From contig NZ_CP029287.2 of the NCBI RefSeq assembly GCF_003201675.2, forward strand, positions 806,001-870,000: a stretch of DNA of 64,000 nucleotides, read 5' to 3'. Under the pieces are notes generated by a model that worked only from the letters and a program-made list of their open reading frames with translations, did no database searches and was not told where the DNA came from. Both the position numbers and the translations under genes were made by a program. Source of the stretch: Metallosphaera hakonensis JCM 8857 = DSM 7519 (GTDB lineage: Archaea > Thermoproteota > Thermoprotei_A > Sulfolobales > Sulfolobaceae). Each line of letters starts with the position of its first letter. The first letter of the stretch is position 1. Below are positions 54,676-63,821 of this stretch, piece after piece.

Positions 54676-56307
54676 TCAGGGATCGTAATCCATTCCCATG
54701 AAGTACCCCCTAGATATGGACTGACCTATACTCGGTTGCCTCTTTACTATCTCTCTGAACTCAATCTCACCCTTTCCTTCTTTTACTATGGAAATTCCCC
54801 TTTCATTATACGCTCTCTCCAAGAGATACCTCCTTGTCCTATCCAACCCGTTTAAACTTCTCTCAGTTATGATGACTTTATTATTCTCACTCCATTTGAA
54901 TGCGTAGTCTTGGTAAGCGTAAAGGTTTGAGTCTATTAGGATCTCGGTACCCTTAAAGTCTTGATACCTGGGTTGAGTTTCCTCTGGAACTGCCCATAGC
55001 CCGTCATTCTTACTACCCGTCACGTTCAACTGAATCTCAACTTTCAATCTCTTTAGTTCGTTTTCATAATATTCCAACAATGAAAGGAACTCCCTCTTCC
55101 ACGGATCCATTAACCAGTTGAGTTGTCCCCCAAGTTTCTCTTGCTTTTCCAATAGCGTCACTTTAAATCCCCTCTTAGCGAGGATCCTAGAGGCCTCCAG
55201 CCCCGTCAGTCCTCCCCCTATCACGGTCACTTTACCTGTGCCGGGTCTAATGGGTAATATTTCCCATCCTAACTCAGGGTTTACATCACATCTTACCTCC
55301 CTGCTGGCGAACCCCCTGCACATTTGGTTACATCTTATGCAATACCTCACCGGTTCCCCATTAAGGTTCTTGGGCAACCAGTCTGGATCGGCCAGGAGTT
55401 GTCTACCTAGAATGACCGCGTCAGCCACCTCTAGAACCTCCTCGGCCTCTTTCAATGTTATAATGGAACCGGCCAACATGAGAGGAACTCTGGGCTTGCG
55501 AATCTGTTTGGCATACTCTAGAAAGGCAGGTCTCTTCCAATACATGGGCATGGATGCTCCCAGAGGACCGTCCCTTCCGGCTGAGAGGTTAATATATGAT
55601 AGTTTATCCTCAACTCTAGAGATGATCTTGGAGACTAGTTCTGGAGTAAGTCCTTCATTGTCAAACTCGGTGATGCTAATTCTCATTCCCACCGGAATAG
55701 AGACGGCACTCCTTACTTCCTTGAGGAGCTCCTCAAGGAACAGCACTCCGTCCCTGAACTTATCGTTCCTTTTATTAGTAGCTGGAGATAGGAATTGAGC
55801 AACTAGGTAACCATGGGCGCCATGGATTTCTATACCATCAAATCCGGCCCTCTCAGCTCTCTCAGATGCCTTCACGAAATCATCGATTACCCGGGCTATA
55901 TCGTCCTCACTCATTTCCCTTACAGGATCCATGATGGGGATGGGAGATGGAGCGATCGGCTCGTTTCCCCAAATAACGCTTTTCCTCGTCTTCCTCCCCA
56001 CGTGAACCAGTTGCACGAATATCTTGGATCCTCTACCGTGAATCGCGTCAGTTAACCTGGAGAACTTGGGCACTAGCTCATCGTCGTAAAGACCAAGCTG
56101 ATTAGGCGAACCTCTAGCGTCCTTCCTGTTCACATATGTGTATTCGGTGATGATCAAGCCGGCTGAGGACGTTCGTCGTGAAAGATAGGCAATATGTTCC
56201 TCGCTAGGGTAACCCTGTGGGGTTCCGAGGTTGGATATCATAGGGGACATAACGACCCTGTTTCTCACTCGCACATCATCTATATTGAAAGGTTCCAGAA
56301 GTTTCAT
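54676..56307 (-). CDS. NADH:flavin oxidoreductase (2,4-dienoyl-CoA reductase/OYE type) with shortened C-terminal domain
   Basis: 543 residues against about 640-670 for FadH-type enzymes. N-terminal FMN barrel: [66 protein letters not shown] 4Fe-4S site follows as C-x2-C-x3-C-x11-C ([20 protein letters not shown]). The C-terminal part has a dinucleotide fold ([20 protein letters not shown]) but the second nucleotide-binding half is reduced and the last 80 residues match nothing I know. Reduction of enoyl-CoA or other enones is expected. Start ATG at 56307. Confidence 0.88.
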   Translation of the reverse strand: MKLLEPFNIDDVRVRNRVVMSPMISNLGTPQGYPSEEHIAYLSRRTSSAGLIITEYTYVNRKDARGSPNQLGLYDDELVPKFSRLTDAIHGRGSKIFVQLVHVGRKTRKSVIWGNEPIAPSPIPIMDPVREMSEDDIARVIDDFVKASERAERAGFDGIEIHGAHGYLVAQFLSPATNKRNDKFRDGVLFLEELLKEVRSAVSIPVGMRISITEFDNEGLTPELVSKIISRVEDKLSYINLSAGRDGPLGASMPMYWKRPAFLEYAKQIRKPRVPLMLAGSIITLKEAEEVLEVADAVILGRQLLADPDWLPKNLNGEPVRYCIRCNQMCRGFASREVRCDVNPELGWEILPIRPGTGKVTVIGGGLTGLEASRILAKRGFKVTLLEKQEKLGGQLNWLMDPWKREFLSLLEYYENELKRLKVEIQLNVTGSKNDGLWAVPEETQPRYQDFKGTEILIDSNLYAYQDYAFKWSENNKVIITERSLNGLDRTRRYLLERAYNERGISIVKEGKGEIEFREIVKRQPSIGQSISRGYFMGMDYDP

Positions 56308-56377
56308 GGACTTACATGTATCTCTTGGAAAATTAAAGATTGATATCTAAATCCATTAACAGCATTAATATCTATGA

Positions 56378-56752
56378 ATGGGAGATAATGATAAAAAAGT
56401 TTTAAGTTTTAAAAGTGGCACTACATATATGCGCGTTAAGTCCATCAATGTGGAAAGGAACAGAATAGAGTTCTGTTATAACCAAATATCAGTGGTAGTA
56501 TATCTCCTTGAAAACGAAATGAGGATAGCTGAGGAGATCACTTATGAGGTAACCACGGGTCCTGTAATTTCAAACCTGCAAATAGTTCTTAAGGACGGTA
56601 AGGTCATTCTTTCTTCCCCCTTTGGAGAGAATACGCTTGAGAATCCTGGTAACGTTATTAAGGGTATCCTTGAAATCATTGAGGGAATAAGGGAGAAACA
56701 TCCCAAAGTCTACGATAAGTATATGGATTTCCTGAAGAAATATAACTCTTAG
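56378..56752 (+). CDS. Small soluble protein of unknown function
   Basis: 124 residues, mixed alpha/beta: MGDNDKKVLSFKSGTTYMRV, then beta-rich (VVVYLLENEMRIAEEITYEV) and a C-terminal helix of alternating charges (LEIIEGIREKHPKVYDKYMD). No family recognised. Divergent from the OYE-type gene, and its stop overlaps the next, convergent gene by 4 bases. Confidence 0.65.
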   Translation: MGDNDKKVLSFKSGTTYMRVKSINVERNRIEFCYNQISVVVYLLENEMRIAEEITYEVTTGPVISNLQIVLKDGKVILSSPFGENTLENPGNVIKGILEIIEGIREKHPKVYDKYMDFLKKYNS

Positions 56753-57108
56753 GGTAAAATCCCTAATTCCTGCACGTTTCCTTCCATGTCCTCAAATACC
56801 ACTTGTCCGTCTTCCTTTATGACTACGTAACCCGGTTTACCTCCACAGTTGTAAGGGAAAGCGAGTAGGCCAGGAGTTTTAAGAGCAGATACTGCGTATA
56901 TTGGCATCAAGGAGTCGTCCATGTTTAGGGCCATGCAGTTTGGGATCACCTTGAATAGTGCGTTTAGTACATCGTTGAGTAACGATTCGTATTCGTCTCC
57001 AACCTGTCTCATGCGTTTCACCTTCTCAATCATGACCACAATTTCCCAATCTGGGGTCATAAAGTAATCTTTTACTTGGGAGATGTTTTGGATTATTGAC
57101 GGGAACAT
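56749..57108 (-). CDS. Small protein of unknown function
   Basis: 119 residues with an acidic helical N-terminal half (VKRMRQVGDEYESLLNDVLN) and a beta-rich C-terminal half (PGYVVIKEDGQVVFEDMEGN). Two Cys (CMALN, NCGGKPGY). Convergent with the preceding gene. No family recognised. Confidence 0.6.
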   Translation of the reverse strand: MFPSIIQNISQVKDYFMTPDWEIVVMIEKVKRMRQVGDEYESLLNDVLNALFKVIPNCMALNMDDSLMPIYAVSALKTPGLLAFPYNCGGKPGYVVIKEDGQVVFEDMEGNVQELGILP

Positions 57109-57327
57109 CCTTTATTTCTACAGCAACTCTCTAGGGCCCAGAAATTTCATGGATGTTAGTTTTAAGGGTCTGGCTCATATACCTTACATCTTACGAAGGA
57201 TTCTTGTGGGACTTTTTCATTTTGCCCATGTTTCAATTGGGGCCTAAATCCAGAAAGATCCTCTTTATTCAACAAAGGAATCCAACGTCCCATTAAGTGA
57301 GTCTGTATAACCTTCTTAACAATTAAG
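57109..57327. other. Intergenic region, nothing identified
   Basis: About 220 bases without repeats or frames of note. Confidence 0.4.
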
Positions 57328-57747
57328 CTAACTTAATTCGCCGCAATTATTTATTCCCATATTCATTTTCTGTATAAGTTTCTTAGTCGCAACATTGAGT
57401 AATTCGTTTCCAGTATTTTTGGCTATTTCGCGCATAGCGTAGATGGATATTGGGAAACGTGAGATACCCAACACTCCCTTCACTCTAATTACGTCATTGA
57501 GTTTAATTTTCTTACATTCTGGGATCCTGGATATTACTTCTACCTCAAACGCAACACATCCAGCTTTGATGCAATGTTTCATACAATGAATAAGTATTCC
57601 ACTCTTTCCCTCAATTAATACGTCTTGGAATATGTTCCTAGAGGCCATAATTTGTCCATCTATTCTTATCATAACTACGACTTGATTCTCCAAGTCCTCC
57701 AGGTTTCTTTTTACAACATTGTTATCCATAACCTTATTGGCACCCAT
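57328..57747 (-). CDS. Cysteine-containing small protein of unknown function
   Basis: 139 residues. The middle part is Cys/His-rich (IHCMKHCIKAGCVAFEVEVI, with PECKK after it), then a beta stretch (KLNDVIRVKGVLGISRFPIS) recalling an OB fold, and a helical end closing in NNCGELS. A metal site is possible. The gene is divergent from the APC permease and shares a 46-base promoter region with it. A second ATG six codons in is an alternative start. Confidence 0.6.
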   Translation of the reverse strand: MGANKVMDNNVVKRNLEDLENQVVVMIRIDGQIMASRNIFQDVLIEGKSGILIHCMKHCIKAGCVAFEVEVISRIPECKKIKLNDVIRVKGVLGISRFPISIYAMREIAKNTGNELLNVATKKLIQKMNMGINNCGELS

Positions 57748-57750
57748 AAG

Positions 57751-57760
57751 CTTTTATACT
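57751..57760 (+). promoter_or_regulatory. TATA box for APC permease
   Basis: CTTTTATACT, about 38 bases before the ATG at 57793; predicts a leader of about a dozen bases. Confidence 0.45.
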
Positions 57761-57793
57761 TTAGGGTTACCCAAAATTTAGGTTATCCCAAAA
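57760..57793. promoter_or_regulatory. Tandem 17 bp direct repeats in divergent promoter
   Basis: TTTAGGGTTACCCAAAA (57760-57776) is followed without a gap by TTTAGGTTATCCCAAAA (57777-57793), 14 of 17 alike; the first holds the palindrome GGGTTACCC. They fill the space between TATA box and start codon of the APC gene and cover the probable TATA region (CTAAATTTT) of the minus-strand gene. A likely regulator site. Confidence 0.55.
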
Positions 57794-59376
57794 TGTCCAA
57801 TCAAAAAGCCATTCCTAAACTAAAGAGAGGTGTAGTTGGAACCTTAGAGGCCATTGCCCAAGAAATAGCAGCCATGGCTCCTGCCTGCGATACTGTAGCG
57901 TTCATAACGTCGGCGGCTGCTTTCGCGTTCGTCCTTACTCCCCTAGCATTCCTTCTTGCAATGCTGACAATGTTTATAGAGGTCAACACGCTCTACCATC
58001 TTTCGAAGAGGCACGCCAGTGCAGGCGGATACTACGGGTACACTGCAACGGCTTTTGGGCCTTTTGCGGCAATTATTAACGGACTGATGTATCCCGTCTA
58101 TCAAATAGCTAGTACTGCCGCCATCCCTGTCTATGTTGCGGGCGTGGTATTACCAGGAGTTCTAAGTTACTTCTGGGGAATCAGTCTCCCAGGGTGGATT
58201 TGGATTCCATTTATCTTAACTTTCATATTAGTACCGATCGGTCTCTCCGTAATTGGGATAAGACCTCAAATGAAATATATCAGATATGCAGCGTTAACAG
58301 AGATCGTGTTCTTAGCAGTAACTTCCCTTTACATAATATTGAAAGTACCTGACAATACATTGAACGTCTTTAATCCCTTCGCCTGGAACTCAGTATACGG
58401 AAGTAACTTTGGTCCACTTGGCGGTCCCATAGCTGGATTGGGACTGGGTATGATATTCGGTTTAACCAGCTTCATTGGATACGGGGGATCAGCTCCTTTA
58501 GGTGATGAGGTAAAGAGTAGTAAGGCAATAACTAAGGCATTAATGATGGGTGTTACCATAGTTGGAGTAATTTTGACCGAGGTTAGTTACGCGCTCACGG
58601 TGGGATGGGGTACAAACAACATGGTAAGTTTCGCCAGTAGTAACATTCCAGGAATAATTGTATACTCCCACTTTATGGGCATCTTAGGCGGGCTTATGCT
58701 GGCTTTGTTCGCCTTTAACTCCGCGTTTTCCGATAGCGTGGCAATGCAATCCAACGCGGGCAGGGTTTATTTCGCACTGGGACGGGACGGAATACTGCCG
58801 CGATTCTTCTCCTACGTCCATGAAAAGTGGGTAACTCCAAGTAAGGCTCTTCTATTCGTGGGTATAGCCTCGAGTCTCCTTGCAATCCTCTCTGGATTTC
58901 TTGTAGGCTACTTCTCCGGAGTTACTCCCTCAGATATGATGAGTTTGCCCGCGAGTTCTTCCCTGGTATCTCAGGCACTTAGCAACACCTTTCAGTATCT
59001 AACTACGATAGCCCTTGTGGGTTTCATTGTGGCCCATTTCATTAATAACACCGCTGTAATGGTGATGTTTTACAGGCTTAAAGAGAAACACATGGGCATC
59101 AATAAGTTACTTCATCCTATTCTACACTATATACTCCCTGTCATAGCAACTGTCGTGTTTGCGTTTGTGCTATACGAATCCGTATGGCCCCCACAATTTC
59201 CGGTAACAGAGGCGGTAATCACAGGTTCAGGGCTCCTCATATTCTCCATCATTTATACCCACTGGATAAAACGAAACAAACCAGAAGCCTACAGGAGAGC
59301 CGGTCTCACTGTGAATATAGTAGAGGAAGAGAAGACTGAGGGACTTGATTCGAATTCCAGCAGTGAAGATACGTAA
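57793..59376 (+). CDS. APC-superfamily amino acid permease
   Basis: 527 residues from the ATG at 57793 (MSNQKAIPKLKRGVVGTLEA); the open frame reaches back to 57625 but through the neighbouring gene. About 12-13 membrane segments with the APC start EAIAQEIAAMAPACDTVAFI, GLTSFIGYGGSAPLGDEVKS in TM6 region, and SNAGRVYFALGRDGILPRFF in the loop before TM9. Proton-coupled amino acid or organic cation uptake likely. Acidic cytoplasmic tail. Followed by a second APC gene after 80 bases. Confidence 0.88.
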   Translation: MSNQKAIPKLKRGVVGTLEAIAQEIAAMAPACDTVAFITSAAAFAFVLTPLAFLLAMLTMFIEVNTLYHLSKRHASAGGYYGYTATAFGPFAAIINGLMYPVYQIASTAAIPVYVAGVVLPGVLSYFWGISLPGWIWIPFILTFILVPIGLSVIGIRPQMKYIRYAALTEIVFLAVTSLYIILKVPDNTLNVFNPFAWNSVYGSNFGPLGGPIAGLGLGMIFGLTSFIGYGGSAPLGDEVKSSKAITKALMMGVTIVGVILTEVSYALTVGWGTNNMVSFASSNIPGIIVYSHFMGILGGLMLALFAFNSAFSDSVAMQSNAGRVYFALGRDGILPRFFSYVHEKWVTPSKALLFVGIASSLLAILSGFLVGYFSGVTPSDMMSLPASSSLVSQALSNTFQYLTTIALVGFIVAHFINNTAVMVMFYRLKEKHMGINKLLHPILHYILPVIATVVFAFVLYESVWPPQFPVTEAVITGSGLLIFSIIYTHWIKRNKPEAYRRAGLTVNIVEEEKTEGLDSNSSSEDT

Positions 59377-59456
59377 TAAGGTACTTCGACCTCTCTTAAT
59401 GAAGGGGACCCTCTCATTAGTTAAAAATTATTATCTAAAATTTCTAATTCCTATCC

Positions 59457-60707
59457 ATGAAAAAGCTAACCTTCTACCAGGCCCTCTTTATAGGTCTTGG
59501 GAACATTATAGGCGCGGGTATATTCGTGATGGCAGGCTCTACCATATCAGCCGCTGGGCCTGGGGCAATTTTAGCCTTCGTGGTAACGGCGATATATGCT
59601 ATGACTGTAGGTCTTAATAGCGCCGAGCTTTCCTCCGTTTACACCGACGTTGAGGGAGGGGTTTACAGTTTCACGCTAAAGACAATGGGAGAAATGACGG
59701 GTTTCTTGGTAGGGTGGTTTAGAGTAATAGCGTACTCTATTAGCGGAGCTGCAACTGCGCTAGGTTTCTCCGGCTATATGGTGCAATTAGGTATCAATTC
59801 AGCATTATACTATCCAATGGCACTAGGGATCATCTTAGTGCTGCTGTTTCTAGACTATCTTGGACTCAGATTAGTTGCCGATGTGGAGTCTGCCCTGGTG
59901 ATTGTGAACCTGATTGGCCTCGTGATATTCACCTTATCTACCTTGGTAATAGCAGGTTTCAGGCCCAACAATTTTACGCCTTTCCTTCCACATGGTATAG
60001 GAGGCCTTTTCCTTGCGTCTAACCTAGCTTTCTTTGCCTACTCTGGGTTTAACACCATAGCCACATTGACTCCTTCAACGGAGAATGGTGAGAAAGTGAT
60101 TCCCAAGGCTATCATATGGTCCCTGATCATCACCTCTATCCTTTACATTTCAGTTATTTTCGCAATGGTGAACGCGGTTCATTGGACGTTATACGGTGTG
60201 TCCTCCGCACCTCTTTCTTTAACCTTAAGTGAGGTTCACGCACCTTTACCCGTCTATTACGTAATAAGCGGGTCCGCACTCATAGCTACCGTGAGCGTTA
60301 CTCTTTCAATCATTGTAGCCAGTCAGAGAACCTTGGAACAACTAGTGAAGGACTTCCATCTTCCCCTTCGTAGTCCTCTAATTGCGGTGGGCCTCATTAT
60401 GATACTTTCTTTATTTCTGGGAAATGTTGAGAGTATTGCCTTGGCTAGTAACTTCGGAATAGTGTTCTCCTACATGTTAACTGGGCTTGAAGTGATAATA
60501 ACCAGATATAGGGGGCTCCGAGGAACGTTTAAATCTCCGGGGTATCCAGTTTTGCAACTGATTTCAACTGTTCTATCTGCTATCTTCCTAGTATCCCTTG
60601 GGTTACAATCCTTGGAGATTGGTATTATTACCCTTTTCATAGGCATATTGATTTATGAAGTCCTCAGGGAAGTACAGAGACATCCCAAGGGTAAGTCCTT
60701 CATATAG
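59457..60707 (+). CDS. APC-superfamily amino acid permease
   Basis: 416 residues. N-terminal FYQALFIGLGNIIGAGIFVM has the G-x-G-x-I-F substrate-binding motif of TM1; the TM6 region reads FFAYSGFNTIATLTPSTENG. Twelve or so membrane segments. Different subgroup from the gene just upstream. May be cotranscribed with it. Substrate unknown. Confidence 0.88.
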   Translation: MKKLTFYQALFIGLGNIIGAGIFVMAGSTISAAGPGAILAFVVTAIYAMTVGLNSAELSSVYTDVEGGVYSFTLKTMGEMTGFLVGWFRVIAYSISGAATALGFSGYMVQLGINSALYYPMALGIILVLLFLDYLGLRLVADVESALVIVNLIGLVIFTLSTLVIAGFRPNNFTPFLPHGIGGLFLASNLAFFAYSGFNTIATLTPSTENGEKVIPKAIIWSLIITSILYISVIFAMVNAVHWTLYGVSSAPLSLTLSEVHAPLPVYYVISGSALIATVSVTLSIIVASQRTLEQLVKDFHLPLRSPLIAVGLIMILSLFLGNVESIALASNFGIVFSYMLTGLEVIITRYRGLRGTFKSPGYPVLQLISTVLSAIFLVSLGLQSLEIGIITLFIGILIYEVLREVQRHPKGKSFI

Positions 60708-60800
60708 TGAGTAGTAGAGGATTTCTCGTTGAGAGTAGGTAAGATGAAGCGAGTAACTATCTCTGAAAATTAATAATTAACTTTTCACATATGTATTTGT

Positions 60801-62492
60801 ATGATCCGAGATTTCATGAAAAAATTCATTGAGTTTCAAAACTCTCCCAGCGAGGAAGGTCTGAAAAAAATTACTGAGGAACTAAGTAAGACTGACCTAA
60901 GGAAATTTAATTGGGTTAGGGACGTGTTTGAGGACATACATGTAAGAACGAGAGGTCACAAAATCGCCCTCTTATGGAGAGATATGAACACGGGAGAGGA
61001 AATGAAACTGACCTATCATGAACTTTCCTCTCTTTCCAATAAAGTACTCAACACGCTGAGGAAACATGGTTTGAAAAAGGGAGACGTAGTTTACCTTATG
61101 ACCAAAGTACATCCAATTCATTGGGCCGTCTTCTTAGCCGTAATTAAGGGAGGTTTAGTGATGGTGCCTAGCGCAACTAACCTCACCGTTTCTGAATTAA
61201 AGTACAGGTTCTCAGATCTTAGACCAAGTGCGATCGTATCAGATTCGTTAAGGGCGTCGGTGGTCGATGAAGCCTTAGGCTCTATGAAGGTTAAGAAGTT
61301 CCTAATCGACGGGAAAAAGGAAGGATGGGATACCTTAGAAGAGGAGTCTCCGCAAGCTGAAGCCGAAGATACGTTGGGAGATGACGTCATAATCAATTAC
61401 TTTACCTCAGGAACTACAGGAATGCCCAAAAGAGTCATCCACACCGCCACCTCTTATCCTGTAGGTTCGATATCCACAGCTACCATTATTGGAGTGAGGG
61501 AATCAGACTTCCATCTTAACCTAAGTGCCACAGGCTGGGCTAAATTCGCGTGGAGTTCGTTCTTCTCACCGCTTCTAGTGGGTTCAACGGTAGTGGCCAT
61601 AAACTATGAGGGAAAATTGGACCCAAAGAGGTACATTCACGAAGTTGAGGACATGGGAGTCACTAGTTTCTGCGCCCCACCAACTGCATGGAGGCAATTC
61701 ATCACTCTAGATCTCAACGAGTTCAAGTTGGAAAAACTTAGGTCAGTTGTTAGCGCTGGAGAACCCCTCAATCCCGAGGTCATAAAGACCTGGAAGGAAA
61801 AATTCGGCCTAATCATTCGCGATTTTTACGGACAGACTGAGACTACAGCCATGATTGGGAACTTCCCCTTCATGACCGTTAAACCCGGCTCCATGGGGAA
61901 ACCACATCCAATGTTTAACGTCGTGATTTTAGACGATGAGGGAAGGGAGATCAATAAACCCCATGAAGTGGGTCATGTGGCATTAAAGACCGTGCCTAGA
62001 CCCGTCGGTCTTCTCCTACGCTACTCCGATGAAAGGAAGAACCAGGAAGCCTTCAGGAACGGGTATTACTACACAGGAGACAAGGCGTATTTCGATGAAG
62101 ATGGTTACTTCTATTTTGTGGGAAGAGGAGACGACGTAATAAAGACCTCTGACTATAGGGTTGGACCCTTTGAGGTCGAGAGTGCGCTCCTTGAACATCC
62201 GGCAGTAGCCGAAGCGGCAGTTGTAGGAATCCCAGATCCAGTAAGATGGCAACTTGTTAAGGCCTTCGTTGTTCTGAAAAAGGGTTATTCTCCATCAAGG
62301 GAGATAGCTGAAGAAATAAGGAATAAGGTAAAAATCTTGCTCTCTCCCTATAAGGTCCCTAGGGTCATTGAGTTTGTCGATGAGCTTCCTAAGACCATAA
62401 GCGGAAAAATTAGGAGAGTTGAGCTGAGGAAGATTGAGGAGGAGAAGGCGAAGAGGGGAATCAGGGGTGAGCATGAATACGTATTCCAATGA
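60801..62492 (+). CDS. Acyl-CoA synthetase, 4-hydroxybutyrate-CoA ligase type
   Basis: 563 residues. AMP-binding core: phosphate loop YFTSGTTGMPKRV, FYGQTETTAM, YYTGDKAYFDEDGYFYFVGR, hinge after DVIKTSDY, and the C-terminal catalytic Lys in ELPKTISGKIRR. From memory it is strikingly close to the 564-residue ligase Msed_0394 of Metallosphaera sedula, which activates 4-hydroxybutyrate in the 3-hydroxypropionate/4-hydroxybutyrate carbon-fixation cycle and also accepts other short acids. Function here is inferred from that similarity. AlaX gene overlaps its end. Confidence 0.9.
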   Translation: MIRDFMKKFIEFQNSPSEEGLKKITEELSKTDLRKFNWVRDVFEDIHVRTRGHKIALLWRDMNTGEEMKLTYHELSSLSNKVLNTLRKHGLKKGDVVYLMTKVHPIHWAVFLAVIKGGLVMVPSATNLTVSELKYRFSDLRPSAIVSDSLRASVVDEALGSMKVKKFLIDGKKEGWDTLEEESPQAEAEDTLGDDVIINYFTSGTTGMPKRVIHTATSYPVGSISTATIIGVRESDFHLNLSATGWAKFAWSSFFSPLLVGSTVVAINYEGKLDPKRYIHEVEDMGVTSFCAPPTAWRQFITLDLNEFKLEKLRSVVSAGEPLNPEVIKTWKEKFGLIIRDFYGQTETTAMIGNFPFMTVKPGSMGKPHPMFNVVILDDEGREINKPHEVGHVALKTVPRPVGLLLRYSDERKNQEAFRNGYYYTGDKAYFDEDGYFYFVGRGDDVIKTSDYRVGPFEVESALLEHPAVAEAAVVGIPDPVRWQLVKAFVVLKKGYSPSREIAEEIRNKVKILLSPYKVPRVIEFVDELPKTISGKIRRVELRKIEEEKAKRGIRGEHEYVFQ

Positions 62493-62937
62493 GGTAAGGG
62501 CCCATACAGCACTCCACGTAATTAAGGGCTCACTTCAGAAGGTTCTTGGAACAAAGCTAACATACTCGACTTACGTGAAAGATAATCACGGTAGAATCGG
62601 CGTCCTAGCTAATGTGAAACCGAGAGAAGAAGAAATTGAGGAAGTAATGAGAGAGGCTAACGGGGTAATTGAGAAAGGTCTACCTGTACTCAGGGAAATT
62701 CTCCCAAGGGATGATGCTGAACGAATTTACGGTAAGGACGTTTACGACTACTTCCCCGTTCCCAGCGAAGTTAGAGAATTAATCGTTATTAAAATACCTA
62801 ACTGGAACGTCAATGCGTGTTCTAGGGACCACACCGCTAATACAAGGGAGGTAGGTCAGGTCCTTCTGGATTACTGGAGATACAAACAAGCGAAGGGCTT
62901 ACTGGAAGTCGCATTTAACCTGGCTCGATCCGAGTAA
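62473..62937 (+). CDS. alaX: AlaX-type alanyl-tRNA editing protein
   Basis: 154 residues from the ATG at 62473, with GGGGTGA upstream as ribosome-binding site and a 20-base overlap with the ligase gene. Zinc ligands of the editing domain: H11 and H15 (HTALH) and C116 and H120 (CSRDH). It would hydrolyse mischarged Ser- or Gly-tRNA(Ala) in trans. Short AlaX without the N-terminal glycine-rich domain. A longer frame opens at 62434 with a run of Arg, which is not family-like. Confidence 0.85.
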   Translation: MNTYSNEVRAHTALHVIKGSLQKVLGTKLTYSTYVKDNHGRIGVLANVKPREEEIEEVMREANGVIEKGLPVLREILPRDDAERIYGKDVYDYFPVPSEVRELIVIKIPNWNVNACSRDHTANTREVGQVLLDYWRYKQAKGLLEVAFNLARSE

Positions 62938-63003
62938 GTTCCGTGCCCTGTATGAAGCTGGGGGGTTCCAATGTCTGGAGTAATTAGTCCTCAATGTCAT
63001 ATT

Positions 63004-63069
63004 GAGCCTTCTGTACATAGATGTGTAACCGTTATTTTCAGACAATACACACAAATATGGTCTTTAGCC
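63004..63069 (+). mobile_element. Decayed miniature element, family A
   Basis: GAGCCTTCTGTACATAGATG, then TTATTTTCAG and CAATACACACAA match the 41077 copy with several changes and a small deletion. It touches the stop codon of the ParA-like gene. Confidence 0.65.
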
Positions 63070-63821
63070 TAAATTTTGGACTCAATGGCTTTCGCCAGAG
63101 GTTCCAGGGAAGATAACGACGGCATGCTTTCAATTTTTCCTGTAAATTCGAAGAGTTCGTCCATGAAAGGAACAGTCGTTACGGAGTCATACCGTGATAG
63201 GCCACCTATTTCCTCGTAGGGAATAGCGTAATTCGGTGGCACCATATTAATTACAAGTGATCTCCCAACTACGTTCATATTCTTAGCCCACCTATTCCAT
63301 ATGTATTGATCATAGTCTAGAGTCATCTCTATGTTCATTTTAAGCGAATCCGAGACGAATACCCAATAGGATTTAGTGTGTGGAAACTTCCTCAAGTAAA
63401 TCCCTATCTCTAGACTGTATTCAAGCTCTCCAGGCTCGACCATCCCTCTATTGTCGTATATTACATGATCGTGCGGAAGAGATATGATTTCATCGTATTT
63501 CTCCCTAATCTGACTTCCTATGTCTTCTCTAGAGAAGAGCTGAGAATCGCTTATCAATCTGGGTCCATCACCGTAGAACTTAACCACACGTAAAATGCCT
63601 TTCCCTATGTTTAGCGTGGTAAAGTAGTTGCCCGTCTCGTTGTCCACAATGCTTGCAACAAGTCCCTTACCTCTAATACCGGCTAACCAAGATATGTAAC
63701 CAGTCATATCTCTATCAACGAGAAGTATTTTCTTCCCTCTTTCGAGAAAAGTTCTAATGAGTAGCAGTGTCACAATGGATTTACCGACTCCTCCCTTAGC
63801 TCCCAGAACAACGATCCTCAT
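63069..63821 (-). CDS. ParA/MinD-like P-loop ATPase, copy 2
   Basis: 250 residues. Deviant Walker A GAKGGVGKSIV at the N-terminus, Walker A' LLVDRDMTGYISW, LAGIRGKG, and LVINMVPPNYAIPYEEIGG toward the end. It is a divergent paralogue of the gene at 8928-9677: the same motif order and the shared INMVPP and IRG-x-G phrases. In place of the usual D-x-D-x-x-G it has DRDMTG. No partner gene is adjacent inside the window. Role (partitioning or positioning) inferred only. Confidence 0.8.
   Translation of the reverse strand: MRIVVLGAKGGVGKSIVTLLLIRTFLERGKKILLVDRDMTGYISWLAGIRGKGLVASIVDNETGNYFTTLNIGKGILRVVKFYGDGPRLISDSQLFSREDIGSQIREKYDEIISLPHDHVIYDNRGMVEPGELEYSLEIGIYLRKFPHTKSYWVFVSDSLKMNIEMTLDYDQYIWNRWAKNMNVVGRSLVINMVPPNYAIPYEEIGGLSRYDSVTTVPFMDELFEFTGKIESMPSLSSLEPLAKAIESKI

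Noticed and set aside
55118-55798. Long plus-strand frame (226 codons) opposite the OYE-type gene
   Set aside because: The minus-strand frame contains all family motifs; the plus-strand one shows none and is a codon-bias shadow.
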